From NCBI RefSeq assembly GCF_014203645.1, contig NZ_JACHJL010000013.1, positions 202,654 through 266,653 of the forward strand: a DNA stretch of 64,000 bases, in the 5' to 3' direction. The position numbers were made by a program, and so were the translations under genes. The notes under the pieces were generated by a model that made no database searches, had not been told where the DNA came from, and worked only from the letters and a program-made list of their open reading frames with translations. This document shows, in pieces, positions 50,210 to 59,616 of the stretch. Position 1 is the first letter of the stretch, and each line of letters starts with the position of its first letter. The DNA comes from Streptomyces zagrosensis (GTDB taxonomy: Bacteria; Actinomycetota; Actinomycetes; Streptomycetales; Streptomycetaceae).

Positions 50210-50962
50210 ATGAGGGTGAACGAGAACAACAAGGACATCGAGCAGGGTCCACGCACCGACAGACGCAGGACCATGGGCCGCCGAGTGGGGGTGCTGCTCG
50301 GCATCGCCAGTCTTACGGTGCCGCTGAGTGTGGCACTGGGCACCAGCAGCGCACAGGCCGCGACCGCCTGTACGGCAAAGGCAGGGCCATACCAGAAGCA
50401 GGCCGAGAAGTTTCTCGGCAGGCCGGTGGACGGCAAGCAATCCACCGCCGATTGCCGGGCAATTCGAGCTTTCCAGACCAAATACAGCATTTCCCCCAAC
50501 GCGGGATACGCGGGCCCGGTGACCAAGGGCATGATGGACCTGGTGGGCAAGCAGCGGGCTGCGGGCAAGAATCCGAACAAGGCGAAGAAGTGCCCCACCA
50601 ACAAGGGGCGCATAGCCTGTATCGATTTGAGCCGGCAGTTGAGCTGGATTCAGGACGGCAAGAAGCTCGTCTACGGTCCGGTGCCGGTGCGCACCGGGCG
50701 CAACGGCCATGAGACGCGTACCGGCGCCAAGCGCGTCTACCACCGGAACATCAACCACTGGTCAACGCTCTACCACGTGCGGATGCCGTACAGCCAGTTC
50801 TTCGACGGCGGACAGGCGTTCCACGCGATCAGCGGCAACGTCTGGTCGGCGCCGGGCTCGCACGGCTGCGTCAACATGCGCACGGCCGACGCGAAGAAAT
50901 ACTGGAACCTGCTGAAGAACGGCGACGACACGTTCGTCTACGGCCGCAAGCCCGGCACCTGA
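50210..50962 (+). CDS. L,D-transpeptidase (YkuD) with peptidoglycan-binding-like domain
   Basis: The 250-residue secreted protein has a signal peptide after a basic region (RRRTMGRRVGVLLGIASLTV..., cleavage near AQA), a region similar to peptidoglycan-binding domains (KFLGRPVDGKQSTADCRAIRAFQ), and a YkuD catalytic domain with the H-x2-GSHGCVNM motif (here SAPGSHGCVNMRTADAK; catalytic Cys). It should form 3-3 cross-links in the cell wall. The start at 50210 is nominal; ATG at 50273 also leaves a full signal peptide. Confidence 0.9.
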   Translation: MRVNENNKDIEQGPRTDRRRTMGRRVGVLLGIASLTVPLSVALGTSSAQAATACTAKAGPYQKQAEKFLGRPVDGKQSTADCRAIRAFQTKYSISPNAGYAGPVTKGMMDLVGKQRAAGKNPNKAKKCPTNKGRIACIDLSRQLSWIQDGKKLVYGPVPVRTGRNGHETRTGAKRVYHRNINHWSTLYHVRMPYSQFFDGGQAFHAISGNVWSAPGSHGCVNMRTADAKKYWNLLKNGDDTFVYGRKPGT

Positions 50963-51181
50963 TAGACGGCCCCGACACCATCCCGCCAACGTCCCGGTGG
51001 CACACGGCCCTCCGGCCGCCGGGACGAGGGCACCACCCGGCGACAGCTAACCCATTAAGCCAATGCGCCAATGGCGCAAGGGGCCAAGGGTCCATCGCTG
51101 GGCGGGTCCACCGTCGCCTCCCGCCCAGCGGCACCGCATGATCCGCGCCGGGCCCGGCCGTTGCCGCCCGGCCGACACTGA
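50963..51181. other. Convergent intergenic region with a small dyad
   Basis: This 219-base spacer lies between convergent genes. A perfect seven-base inverted repeat TGCGCCA-A-TGGCGCA (51064-51078) is present. It may be part of a terminator. Confidence 0.35.
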
Positions 51182-52642
51182 CTACCAGGCCGAGGGCGCG
51201 TAGTCCTTGAGGAAGCAGCCGAAGAGGTCCTCACCGAGTTCGCCGCGCACGATCGGGTCGTAGACCCTGGCCGCGCCGTCCACGAGGTCGAGCGGTGCAT
51301 GGAAACCCTCCGCCGCGAGCCGGACCTTGTCCGGGTGGGGCCGCTCGTCGGTGATCCAGCCCGTGTCCACGGCCGTCATCAAGATGCCGTCACTCTCCAG
51401 CATTTCCTGCGCGCTGGTACGAGTGAGCATGTTGAGGGCGGCCTTGGCCATGTTGGTGTGCGGATGGCCCGCGCCCTTGTAGCCGCGGCTGAACTGGCCT
51501 TCCATCGCCGAGACGTTCACCACGTACTTGCGGCGTGCCGCAGCCGCGGCCATCACCGGGCGCAACTGGCTCACCAGCACGAACGGCGCGGTCACATTGC
51601 ACAGCTGGACCTCAAGCAACTCCAGCGGGTTCACCTCGTGCACCCGCTGCACCCAACTGTTGCTGGGGTCCAGATCGGGCACGAGTCCACCGGCGTCGAT
51701 CGCGGTGCCGGCCTCGATCCGGGCGAGCGAGGCCGAACCGCTGGTCAGCGCAAGGGCGGTGATCGCGTTGGGGGTCAGGCTGTCGGCATCGGTGCGCTGC
51801 CCGGGTAGCACGGCCCGGCCACCGCTGCCGAGGCGCCCGAGCACCTCCTTGGCGGGCAGTTCCCCGGCGGGCAGGGGCGCCTCTTCGGCGGTGAGCAGTT
51901 CGGCGTAGGCGCGCGGGCTGCGGCGTACGGTTTGGGCGGCGTTGTTGATGAGGATGTCAAGCGAGCCCTGGGCACTCACCGAGTCGGCCAGCGCGACCAC
52001 CTGGGCCGGGTCCCGCAGATCGATGCCGACGACCTTCAGCCGGTGCAGCCACTCCGCACTGTCGGGCATCGCCTTGAACCGACGAATGGCGTCGTTGGGA
52101 AAGCGTGTGGTGATGGTGGTGTGTGCGCCGTCACGCAGCAGTCGCAGCGCGATGTACATGCCGATCTTGGCGCGGCCACCGGTGAGCAGCGCCCGTCGTC
52201 CGCTCAGATCCGTACGGGCGTCGCGCCGCGAGCGGTTCTCCTTGGCACACGACTGGCACAACTGGTGGTAGAAGGCGTCCACCTCGATGTACCGCGTCTT
52301 GCAGACGTAGCAGGCGCGTGGCCGCTGTAGGACACCGACGACCTCGGTGTCCGCGGTGGCGGCGAGCGGGACACCCATCGTCTCGTCATCGATGCGGTCG
52401 GACGCGCCGGTGGCGGTGGCCTCGGTGACCGCCTTGTCGTTGGCGGTCTTGGCGGCGCGCCGCTCCTGTCGCCGCCGCTGCTTCACGGTCCGGTAAATTC
52501 CGGCCGTGGCCCGCCGCACAGCTATCGCGTCGGGGTGGTCGATCGGCAGCCGGTCGAGCTCCGCGAGCACGTCCAAGCAGGCCGCCAACCGGTCCGGGGC
52601 AATGCCCATCTCTTCGGCCAGGCTTTCCTCAGCCACCGTCAT
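51182..52642 (-). CDS. Zinc-ribbon-bearing SDR lacking the usual catalytic Tyr
   Basis: The 486-residue protein has an N-terminal helical region, a zinc ribbon (ACYVCKTRYIEVD, then CQSCAKENRSRR), and an SDR domain with TGGRAKIGMYIALRLL and LDILINNAAQT. At the expected Y-x3-K position the sequence is HTNMAKAALNML, so the Tyr is replaced by Thr; Ser in VVNVSAMEG is kept. It may bind NAD(P) and a partner without standard oxidoreductase activity. The ATG at 52642 is set by the family start MTVAEESLAEEMG with GAGGGA upstream. Function is unknown. Confidence 0.82.
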   Translation of the reverse strand: MTVAEESLAEEMGIAPDRLAACLDVLAELDRLPIDHPDAIAVRRATAGIYRTVKQRRRQERRAAKTANDKAVTEATATGASDRIDDETMGVPLAATADTEVVGVLQRPRACYVCKTRYIEVDAFYHQLCQSCAKENRSRRDARTDLSGRRALLTGGRAKIGMYIALRLLRDGAHTTITTRFPNDAIRRFKAMPDSAEWLHRLKVVGIDLRDPAQVVALADSVSAQGSLDILINNAAQTVRRSPRAYAELLTAEEAPLPAGELPAKEVLGRLGSGGRAVLPGQRTDADSLTPNAITALALTSGSASLARIEAGTAIDAGGLVPDLDPSNSWVQRVHEVNPLELLEVQLCNVTAPFVLVSQLRPVMAAAAARRKYVVNVSAMEGQFSRGYKGAGHPHTNMAKAALNMLTRTSAQEMLESDGILMTAVDTGWITDERPHPDKVRLAAEGFHAPLDLVDGAARVYDPIVRGELGEDLFGCFLKDYAPSAW

Positions 52643-52958
52643 CGCCGCTACCGTCCCTCGGCCTCGTGCCACCAGCAAACCCTCGAACTGTACGTAGGGG
52701 CATGAGGCTTCGCCAAACCCACCGCAAATGCCCACTACTCTTTGTAATCATCGGCCGTGAGGGAGATTTGACACAAGAAGTTCCCCTCTAGACGGTAGTT
52801 CACCGTCGAAACGGGCATCATCCCTGGTAACCGCCTCAGCCCTTGGCGTGGATACAGCGGATGAACGACGCGAGAACGGCTCTCCCAAGACGCCGGGCGG
52901 CAGAAAATAGTAACACGCAGTAATCACCGACCCGCCTTAACCGGCGAGGGAGCGCCCC
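52643..52958. promoter_or_regulatory. Divergent intergenic region, locally AT-richer
   Basis: This 316-base spacer contains a TTGACA (52768-52773) with TAGACG 15 bases on and a palindrome-like CGGTAGTTCACCG. It probably holds promoters for the STAS and SDR genes. The spacing is short, so the promoter call is weak. Confidence 0.35.
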
Positions 52959-53342
52959 ATGTCCGAGCAGTACGAACTCCCCTACGCGATCAGGCGCCGG
53001 ACCGTTGACAGGTTCCTGATCATTGAGCTCCTCGGCGAGATAGACATCCTCGCCGCCTCCCCCAACAGCGACTTCCTCGCAGGTCAAAACCTGGATCGGC
53101 ACCCGGATGTGGTCGTCGATCTGCGAGGTGTCACCTTCATCGATTGCAGCGGCCTCGGCGCGCTGTGCCAGCTCGCCAACCGGTTACGGCGGCGTGGTCG
53201 CCTGCTCAGGATCGTGGTGACCGACCCGTTCACACTCAGGCTGCTCCGTGCCACCCGCCTGACCGAGGTGTTCTTGATCCACGACAGCCTGTCGGCCGCG
53301 CTCTCGCACTCCGATGGTGCGGCGGAGGTCACAGCCTCCTGA
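52959..53342 (+). CDS. STAS-domain anti-sigma factor antagonist
   Basis: The 127-residue protein is a single STAS domain: VDRFLIIELLGEIDILAAS, PDVVVDLRGVTFIDCSGLGALCQL (phosphorylatable Ser in DCSGLG), and TLRLLRATRLTEVF. Such proteins bind anti-sigma kinases when dephosphorylated and release a stress sigma factor. No partner kinase is encoded in the window. GAGGGA lies upstream of the ATG. The gene is isolated. Confidence 0.9.
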   Translation: MSEQYELPYAIRRRTVDRFLIIELLGEIDILAASPNSDFLAGQNLDRHPDVVVDLRGVTFIDCSGLGALCQLANRLRRRGRLLRIVVTDPFTLRLLRATRLTEVFLIHDSLSAALSHSDGAAEVTAS

Positions 53343-53699
53343 CGGCTCCCCAAGGGGGCTATCGACGGCGGGCCGGCCCCGGGCTCTCGCCCGTGGGTCG
53401 CACGCCGGCGAGGTGGTGAAAACGTATAGCGCCCTCCAGCCCGGTTTCCTGGCCCGGCCTCCGTGGCTGGTCTCCAGGCCGGGCCCCGATGGTCCGGCCC
53501 CCGGCCGCTTTGCGCGGCCCTTTCGCGGCTTCGCCTGGTGGGGCGGTGCCGCGGCGCGACCTGGCCTCGTTCCTCCCGGCGCTCAATCATCCCCGCCCCA
53601 CGCGCAGCGCGGCCCAGCGCAGGGCAGCCGTCGTCCTCCTCGGCCGCGGCCACCGCTGCCGCGGGGCTGCTGCCCGGCCCAGCCCCGGCCGCCCTGGCC
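53343..53699. other. Convergent intergenic region, GC-rich
   Basis: This 357-base spacer between convergent genes contains GC-rich imperfect inverted repeats (for example GGCCGGGCCCC with GGTCCGGCCCC around 53476-53502). No gene is supported. Confidence 0.35.
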
Positions 53700-54755
53700 T
53701 CACCCGGTGGCTTCGGGCCGATCCGATGACGGGCTGGTTGCGGCGGTGGAGGCGCCGGACGGGGAGCCATACGGCGGCTCAGGGACGTCCGCCGGGCTGA
53801 TCAGCACGCTCGGCCTGCCGTCCACGCCGACCGCAATGTCCCCATCGACCGTGATCCGGCGCAGCTTGCGCGGGTGATCGCCCGAGTCGTCCACGCCGTA
53901 GTGCTGGGTGGCGCGGTTGTCCCAGATGGCCACGTCGCCCACCTGCCACTGCCAGCGGACCGTGTTCTCCGGGCGCTCGATGTGATGCTGAAACAGCTCG
54001 ATCAGCAGCCGGGAGTCCTTGCTGGACACTCCCCTGATGCGCTGGACGAAATTGCCGAGCAACAGGGCGCGTTCACCGCTCTCCGGGTGGACGCGCACCA
54101 CCGGGTGTTCCGTGGTGAACGTGGTCGAGATGAACACTTGGTGATATTGGTCGAGTTGGGCGTCGTTGGCGTCCGGCTTGATGGCCGCGTAGTCGTACTC
54201 GTTGGAGTGCAGGGCACGCAGGCTGTCGGCCAGTGTCCGCAGCGGCTCGCTGAGCTCGGCGTACGCGGCTGCGGTATTGGACCACAGCGTGTTCCCTCCG
54301 TACGGCGGCAGGACCTGGGCGCGCAGGATGGAAAAGGCCGGATACGCAGGGACGAAGGTGACGTCGGTATGCCATTGGTTGGCCCGACCGCCATGGTCGG
54401 AGTCGATGCGCAGCGAGTACCGACCGTCCCCCGATGGCACGGTGGGGTGCGCGACCGGCGTGCCGAGCAGCTTGGCGAACGCCTCGTGCTCCGCTTCGTC
54501 CAGGTGGTGCTGCTCGCGGAAGAAGACCACCTTGTGCGCAAGTAGCTGGGCCCGGATGGTGGCCACCGTCTCGGTATCGAGGCCCCCGCCGAGCCGCACC
54601 CCTTCGATGACCGCGCCGATCCGGCCATTCAAGCGGGTGCTGCGGAGCCTGCCCGCGTCAGCAGCGGATGCGGACGCGGCCCGCTCCGGCGCGGCTGCGG
54701 GCAGCGTGGCTGGCGCCGGGGCTGCGGGCGTCACATGGGTCGGTGCGGTGGTCAT
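53700..54755 (-). CDS. TauD/TfdA-family Fe(II)/2-oxoglutarate dioxygenase
   Basis: The 351-residue protein carries the facial triad (WHTDVTF with His-x-Asp, and RATQHYGVDD with the distal His) and the 2-oxoglutarate Arg in PRKLRRITVDGD. The family includes taurine, alkyl-sulfate and 2,4-D dioxygenases. Substrate is unknown. The N-terminal 35 residues and C-terminal tail are Ala/Pro/Ser-rich and probably disordered. GAAGGG precedes the ATG. No transporter or sulfonate genes are near, so the role cannot be read from context. Confidence 0.9.
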   Translation of the reverse strand: MTTAPTHVTPAAPAPATLPAAAPERAASASAADAGRLRSTRLNGRIGAVIEGVRLGGGLDTETVATIRAQLLAHKVVFFREQHHLDEAEHEAFAKLLGTPVAHPTVPSGDGRYSLRIDSDHGGRANQWHTDVTFVPAYPAFSILRAQVLPPYGGNTLWSNTAAAYAELSEPLRTLADSLRALHSNEYDYAAIKPDANDAQLDQYHQVFISTTFTTEHPVVRVHPESGERALLLGNFVQRIRGVSSKDSRLLIELFQHHIERPENTVRWQWQVGDVAIWDNRATQHYGVDDSGDHPRKLRRITVDGDIAVGVDGRPSVLISPADVPEPPYGSPSGASTAATSPSSDRPEATG

Positions 54756-55582
54756 GGCGATGCCCTTCCAGTCGGTGGTCAGTCGTGGTCAAGCCGATAT
54801 GCGCGGCCACACGCCAGGGCTGGCGGTCCGCGGACCTGGTGGCCCGCCGTGCTGTGGCGGCCTCTTGCGGTGCCTGGCGCCAGCGGGTCGGCGGCGGACC
54901 CGGCGCGATGGCTCGATGGCTCGTGGCGCAGTAGACGAGTCGGCGGCGCGTCAGTGCATCGCGGCGGCCGGGCCGCGGCGACACGCGGCACAGCGGCGCC
55001 GCCCCACGTCGATGCGGAGCCGCGAGGACAGCGGGCTCATGGCTGACATGGTTCGGAGCGTCGCAGCGGCCCGCGCATCGCGTCAACACCATGAACACCT
55101 AGGCCCTGTGCCGTGTCTGATGGCAACGCCGGGCCTTTGTGGTCTCGCCGCGCAGTGCTTACGTGGCATGGCATCCGTCCTCGCATTACGTTCTTGAGCT
55201 GGGCTTTCACTGGCTCGGATAGCGAGTGGCAGACGCGCGTGGGCCATGCTCATGGGAGCCAGCGAGGCTGCGGGGATTGAGCGCGAGTGCACCGTGCATG
55301 GCGCAGGTTGTTCATCTGGCCGCAACACCGTGCTTGAAGAGGCCGACGTCCGGCAGCGGTTCGCGATGCCGCACCTCGGCCAGGACAAGGCCGGCTGCGT
55401 CTTGGGACACCACCCGATGCCGTGCAGGGAGAAGATGCTCGGCTGAGAGCTGCGGAGAAGAGGGAGGAAACGCCCTCTGCCTGGCCCGATAGAACCCTTC
55501 AGCACGGTCCATCGGTCCAGGTCAGAAAGGCGCTTCCGTAGTTCCGCCGCCACAGTCGCCGTCTCCAAGCGAAACGGCGAGG
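54756..55582. other. 827-base interval with no supportable gene
   Basis: No family signal was found on either strand. The frames are short or Cys/Arg-rich, with a look of decayed coding sequence around 55200-55560. It could be a degraded insertion element or gene, but no element ends were found. Confidence 0.35.
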
Positions 55583-56377
55583 CTAGAGGTTGGCGGGCAG
55601 AGCGAGCGCGATGCGACTCTCGTCACCCGGCAGGTAGAGCACCCGGATGACCCGGCCCACCTGTACCAACTGCACGGCATGCGGCGGCAGAAACTTCTGT
55701 ACCTCCGTCTCGAACGTCGTGCCGTCCGGGCGGGTCACGACGAGGGTGATGTCGAGCTGGGGGTACCCGTCCCGGACCACCCCGGACACGTCCAGCGACC
55801 GCACGACCGCCTGCGCCGCGGTGCCGCGCTCGGCGACGTCGAGCGTCTCCGGAGTCGTCAGGCCACGCCGTACCTGCTCCTGGTCCAGCACGGCCTGAGC
55901 CTGAGCGGCATCGCCCGAGCGGTCGAGCTCTACGCGATCGGTGCGGCCGGGGACATACCGTACGGGCAACACGGTCCCCGGCTTCAGCAGCGCCACCTCC
56001 GTGATCGCCACGACCATCTTGGCGTGCGATTCAAAGGTGACACCGCCCGCGCCCCGCACACTCAACTCGACGCGCAGTTCGGGCTGGTCGTTGATGGTGG
56101 TGCCGGTGGGGCTGGCCGACTTGACGGTGCCCACGCCCACCAGGCCCTTGCGGAAGGCCGCGCTGTTCTTACCGGTGAGCGCCGAAAGCACACCATCCTT
56201 GGTGAAGGCCAGCACCACAGGTACCAAACTCACCGCGATGATCAACGGGATCATCTGCGGCCCCACCCAGACGGGGACGCCGGGCTCCATGGGCTCACCA
56301 TTGAACCCATGCCATACGTAGTAACCCAGTGAGCCAATGAGGAACATCCAGGCGGCGGAACGAATAACCCGAATCAT
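55583..56377 (-). CDS. Membrane protein with an internal tandem domain duplication
   Basis: The 264-residue protein has two N-terminal membrane segments (about residues 5-23 and 40-62), then two similar cytosolic or extracytosolic domains. Each has the pattern GVGTVKSAS/AVVRSLDVSG, LRVELSVR/LDITLVVTRP, VTFES/TTFETEV and a VPVRYVPG.../RVLYLPG... strand. This is an OB-like beta pattern. Related actinomycete proteins are uncharacterised. AAGGA precedes the ATG. A 12-bp tandem repeat lies immediately upstream. It is divergent from the CHAT operon. Confidence 0.7.
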   Translation of the reverse strand: MIRVIRSAAWMFLIGSLGYYVWHGFNGEPMEPGVPVWVGPQMIPLIIAVSLVPVVLAFTKDGVLSALTGKNSAAFRKGLVGVGTVKSASPTGTTINDQPELRVELSVRGAGGVTFESHAKMVVAITEVALLKPGTVLPVRYVPGRTDRVELDRSGDAAQAQAVLDQEQVRRGLTTPETLDVAERGTAAQAVVRSLDVSGVVRDGYPQLDITLVVTRPDGTTFETEVQKFLPPHAVQLVQVGRVIRVLYLPGDESRIALALPANL

Positions 56378-56388
56378 GAGGTGTCCTT

Positions 56389-56424
56389 ATCCGTGTGCTA
56401 ATCCGTGTGCTAATCCGCGTACGA
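56389..56424. repeat. 12-bp tandem repeat in the divergent control region
   Basis: ATCCGTGTGCTA occurs twice exactly (56389-56400, 56401-56412) with a third degenerate copy (to 56424), in the promoter region between the membrane-protein gene and the CHAT operon. Confidence 0.75.
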
Positions 56425-56508
56425 ACCGATGCCGCAGACGTTAGGAAGCTCGTTGCGCCTACCGATCCCAGGTTTGGCGCCCCTCGAACACGCGTTTAAG
56501 CTGCGGTC

Positions 56509-58335
56509 ATGCGGACCGGCCCGGACGCCCCGGATGACTCAGCGCTCGCACGGCCGCGCGCCATGGTGTTGTACGAGGTGTGGCGCGAGCTGGATGGCGT
56601 CGCGGCCCTCAGCGGCCCCCAGGGCGGCCCGCTGAGCCGAACCGTGAAGCTCCTCATCGACCCGTTGGTCATCCGCCCGGTTTGGCACCCGCAGTGCGCC
56701 GGCCCGCTGGTCAGCGCGGACGGCGCCGCGCTCCTCGCCACCCTGGTGCACGCGGCAGCGGACGTTTTGCGGGCTACGGCCGAGTGGTTCACGGTGCTCA
56801 AGAGCGTACGCCGTGCCGCACGGATCAACGACGGCCACCCGCAGGACCGCTACTTCCAACCCTGCTTCGCGTTGGCCACCCAACACGGCCGGCCCGACCC
56901 GGCGACCAGCGGCCAGATCGCCGAGCGCACGCTGCGCGAGGTGCACGGTTCGGCCGATGGCCGCACCACCCGCGCGCTGCGCGACCACCTCGCCGACCCG
57001 GAGCAGGCCCGGCGCCTGGCCGCGCGGTTGACGGCAGCGTGGGAACGGCGCGATCAGGCCCCGCATCAACACGACTCATCGCACGGGCACGGGGAGGCGG
57101 TCCACGACACGGCGGCTGTGCGCACGGTGCTCGATGGCTGCGCCGCCTTCGCCCGCGCATCGGCAGCCTCCTTCGCATCGGCCGTGGCTGCCGTGCCCAA
57201 CAGTTACGACGGACCCGACAGCGCCGATAGCGCCGGCAGCCCCAACGGCCCTGCGGGCGTCGCGGCCGACGCCTGGCAGCGGCTAATCGGCTGGCGCGCG
57301 GGCACCGCGGCGGGGCGCGCGCTGTGGTACGCCGCGCCGACCGCGCCCGCTCCCCCGGCGCCAGCAAAGGCGCCCGCACCGGCCCCCACGCCGGGTCCCG
57401 CGCCGACTCCCGCCACCACCCCGGTCGGCCCGCCGCACCCGCACCGCGAACCGGCCCCGCTCGGCCCCGCCCAGCCGCTGGCCGCCCCGTACGTCGCCCA
57501 GCGGCTGGGCCTCACCGCTCACCCACTGCCCCAGCGGCCGGAACTGGGCTCGTCAACCTCCTCCGCTGAGCTCGGCCCGCCCTTCGACCGGACCATCCAG
57601 CAACGAGTCTTCACCGCGTTACGCACCACCGTCGAGCGCGCGGACCTGCCGACGGTTCCCGAACTCGTCGCCGACGAGATCGACCGTGGCTGCGCGCCCT
57701 GGGCGCTCGCCGACGAGTCGCTACGGGTGACGGCGACGGTGGGCGCACAACTAGCCACAGGATTGCGCCCGCTGGGAGTCGCGCCGCACGACACGGCCGG
57801 CTTGGCAGGCGAGGCGGTGACCGCTGCCCACCGCGCGATCAACGCCCGCTGGCAACGCGAGGCGTATGTGTTGCGTACCCGCCGGCTCACGATCGCCCCA
57901 CGCCAGATTCCGGCCACCGAGCACGGCATCGGCGTTCCCTGCCACGGCGCGGCCTGCCCCGGCCCCACCGGCACCGGCACCAGCACCAGCACCAGCACCA
58001 GCACCAGCACCAGCACCAGCACCAGCACCGAGGGTGCTCCCACCTCCGCCAACCCGCTCGCCCGGGTCGCCGATGAGCTGCGTGCGCCCTGGCGAGCGTA
58101 TGCGCGGCGGCTGTGGGTGCGGCTGCACGGCAGAGACGTACGCGGCGCCCCGCTCGCCCTCGATGAGCTGTGGGACGTGCTTGACGGCGTGGCCCGTTCG
58201 GTAATGCTCGACCACCGCACTCGGGTCCGCCAGGCCCTCACCCTGCCGCAGCCGGCAACCGCGTCAAACAGCACGCGCGCGCCCGGGCCCGGCGGCATCG
58301 GGGCTGGGTTCGCCGATACGGGGGCGGGTCGATGA
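56509..58335 (+). CDS. Unknown protein 1 of the CHAT operon
   Basis: The 608-residue protein is unrecognised. A helical N-terminal domain (YEVWRELDGVAALSGPQGGPLS, then LHAAADVLRATAEWFTVLKSVRRAARINDGHP) is followed by a Pro/Ala linker (about 285-330), a second helical domain (TVERADLPTVPELVADEIDRG), a Thr-Ser repeat (about 485-507) and a third helical region (LDELWDVLDGVARSV). Its stop overlaps the next start (ATGA). Codon 371 is TTA (57619-57621). The short linkers and repeats make it look like a scaffold. It is the first gene of the four-gene unit. Confidence 0.72.
   Translation: MRTGPDAPDDSALARPRAMVLYEVWRELDGVAALSGPQGGPLSRTVKLLIDPLVIRPVWHPQCAGPLVSADGAALLATLVHAAADVLRATAEWFTVLKSVRRAARINDGHPQDRYFQPCFALATQHGRPDPATSGQIAERTLREVHGSADGRTTRALRDHLADPEQARRLAARLTAAWERRDQAPHQHDSSHGHGEAVHDTAAVRTVLDGCAAFARASAASFASAVAAVPNSYDGPDSADSAGSPNGPAGVAADAWQRLIGWRAGTAAGRALWYAAPTAPAPPAPAKAPAPAPTPGPAPTPATTPVGPPHPHREPAPLGPAQPLAAPYVAQRLGLTAHPLPQRPELGSSTSSAELGPPFDRTIQQRVFTALRTTVERADLPTVPELVADEIDRGCAPWALADESLRVTATVGAQLATGLRPLGVAPHDTAGLAGEAVTAAHRAINARWQREAYVLRTRRLTIAPRQIPATEHGIGVPCHGAACPGPTGTGTSTSTSTSTSTSTSTSTEGAPTSANPLARVADELRAPWRAYARRLWVRLHGRDVRGAPLALDELWDVLDGVARSVMLDHRTRVRQALTLPQPATASNSTRAPGPGGIGAGFADTGAGR
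57966..58025. repeat. Hexanucleotide repeat (CACCGG)2(CACCAG)8
   Basis: Ten six-base units encode a Gly-Thr/Ser-Thr run. Expansion or loss changes length without frameshift. Confidence 0.88.
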
Positions 58336-59615
58336 CCAGCGTGATACACATCGAGCGCACGCCCGCGGGGCTGTGCGTCCTCACCCCGCTCCCGCAGCAA
58401 TCAGGGCCCGCGCCCAGCGTGTTGGACCACGCACCACAGGTGGATGTGGCGCTCCTTGAGGTCACCGGCGGTCATCTGAGCTGGAGCGTCCTCGCCACGC
58501 ATCCGGAGCCGGTCGCGGTGCTCGACCGGGCGGAGGACGCGCAGGAATGGGTGTGGGCGCTGTACGGGGAGCAGGCCGCCGTGGCGCTTGCCGCTGTGTC
58601 CGACGCCCACCCCGGACCGCCGACCCAGGTGCCCGCCCGGCCCGGGCTGCCCGAACTGGCGGCAGACGCCCGGATGTTGGCGTACGCGCACTGGGCGTCC
58701 CACTGGTGGCCTTCATCGGCCCTGGACGGCATTCCGCCGCTCGACGCGCAGGTGCTGCGACAGGATCTGGCGCGGCTGACCGAGCGCTGCGACCTGCTGC
58801 TGGAGGCGGCGGCGCAGCACGGGCCGGCCGAGCCATGGGAGTCGCACGACATCGACCACATAGCGGATATGACAGGCATCGCTGGTACGAACGCGGCGCC
58901 TTCACACGAAACGCCCGTGGGTGGGCGCGGTCCGCAGGGCATCTGCGACAGCGAGCCCGGCGACAGCGTCGCTACGCGCAGCCGCCCCGCGCACGCCGCC
59001 GACTACGCCCTGGCCGCCGGCGCCGTCCCCCAGAGTCCGGCGCCGGACGGCCTGGTGATCGCTCAGGGCGTGGTCGGTACCGACTGGCGCCGCTACCCGC
59101 CGGGGCTCGTGGACGCCTCGGAGCAGGCACTGTCCTGGCAGGCCACCCGGGCAGCGGGACGTACGGTCATCGCGGTGTGCGTCGCTGCCGCCCCGGAACT
59201 CACCGCACCGGGCGCCGCACGGCACGTTCCGGCGCACCTCGTTCCGTGGGCCGTGATCGGTGGGCAGCCCGCCAGTACGGCGACGACCACGGCGCTGGGG
59301 CTGGCCGGCGATGCATGGGTGGCTCAGCTCACCGCCCCGGAGGATCAGGCGGCGACGGCGCTTACCGTGGGGGTGTACCTCCCCGGTTTTGATCCCCTCG
59401 CCTGGCCAGGACCGGACGAGGTGTCCGCCGACCCAGGAAGCAGCGGCGGTTGGCCTGCGGCTCAGCATCCGCAGCGGGCCGCGGGGCATGCCGTACGCGA
59501 GCGCATCAGGGAGCTCGTACGAGATCGCCTCGCACGCGCCGCCGCTGGTACGTACGACGGCCTCCTGACGGCCGAGCGAGCGGCGGCGGAAACGGAAGCG
59601 GAGACGGACTACTGA
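58332..59615 (+). CDS. Unknown protein 2 of the CHAT operon
   Basis: The 427-residue protein is unrecognised. It starts with a beta-rich region (VIHIERTPAGLCVLTPL, then VDVALLEVTGGHLSWSVLATHP), has a helical middle (PELAADARMLAYAHWASHWWPSSALDG...), and ends with another beta region (GRTVIAVCVAAAPELTAPG) and a charged helix. ATG overlaps the previous stop by four bases, and the next gene begins one base after its stop. Function is probably tied to the CHAT protease, for example as a sensor or substrate, which is inference. Confidence 0.7.
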   Translation: MTSVIHIERTPAGLCVLTPLPQQSGPAPSVLDHAPQVDVALLEVTGGHLSWSVLATHPEPVAVLDRAEDAQEWVWALYGEQAAVALAAVSDAHPGPPTQVPARPGLPELAADARMLAYAHWASHWWPSSALDGIPPLDAQVLRQDLARLTERCDLLLEAAAQHGPAEPWESHDIDHIADMTGIAGTNAAPSHETPVGGRGPQGICDSEPGDSVATRSRPAHAADYALAAGAVPQSPAPDGLVIAQGVVGTDWRRYPPGLVDASEQALSWQATRAAGRTVIAVCVAAAPELTAPGAARHVPAHLVPWAVIGGQPASTATTTALGLAGDAWVAQLTAPEDQAATALTVGVYLPGFDPLAWPGPDEVSADPGSSGGWPAAQHPQRAAGHAVRERIRELVRDRLARAAAGTYDGLLTAERAAAETEAETDY

Positions 59616-59616
59616 C

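Noticed and set aside
50189..50210. The CATATGAG direct repeat before the L,D-transpeptidase as an operator
   Set aside because: Two short copies alone are not enough evidence for a regulatory site.
55083..55568. Minus-strand 161-codon frame in the gene-free interval
   Set aside because: It is Cys/Arg/Ser-rich, lacks a convincing ribosome binding site and matches no family; it is left as unassigned sequence.
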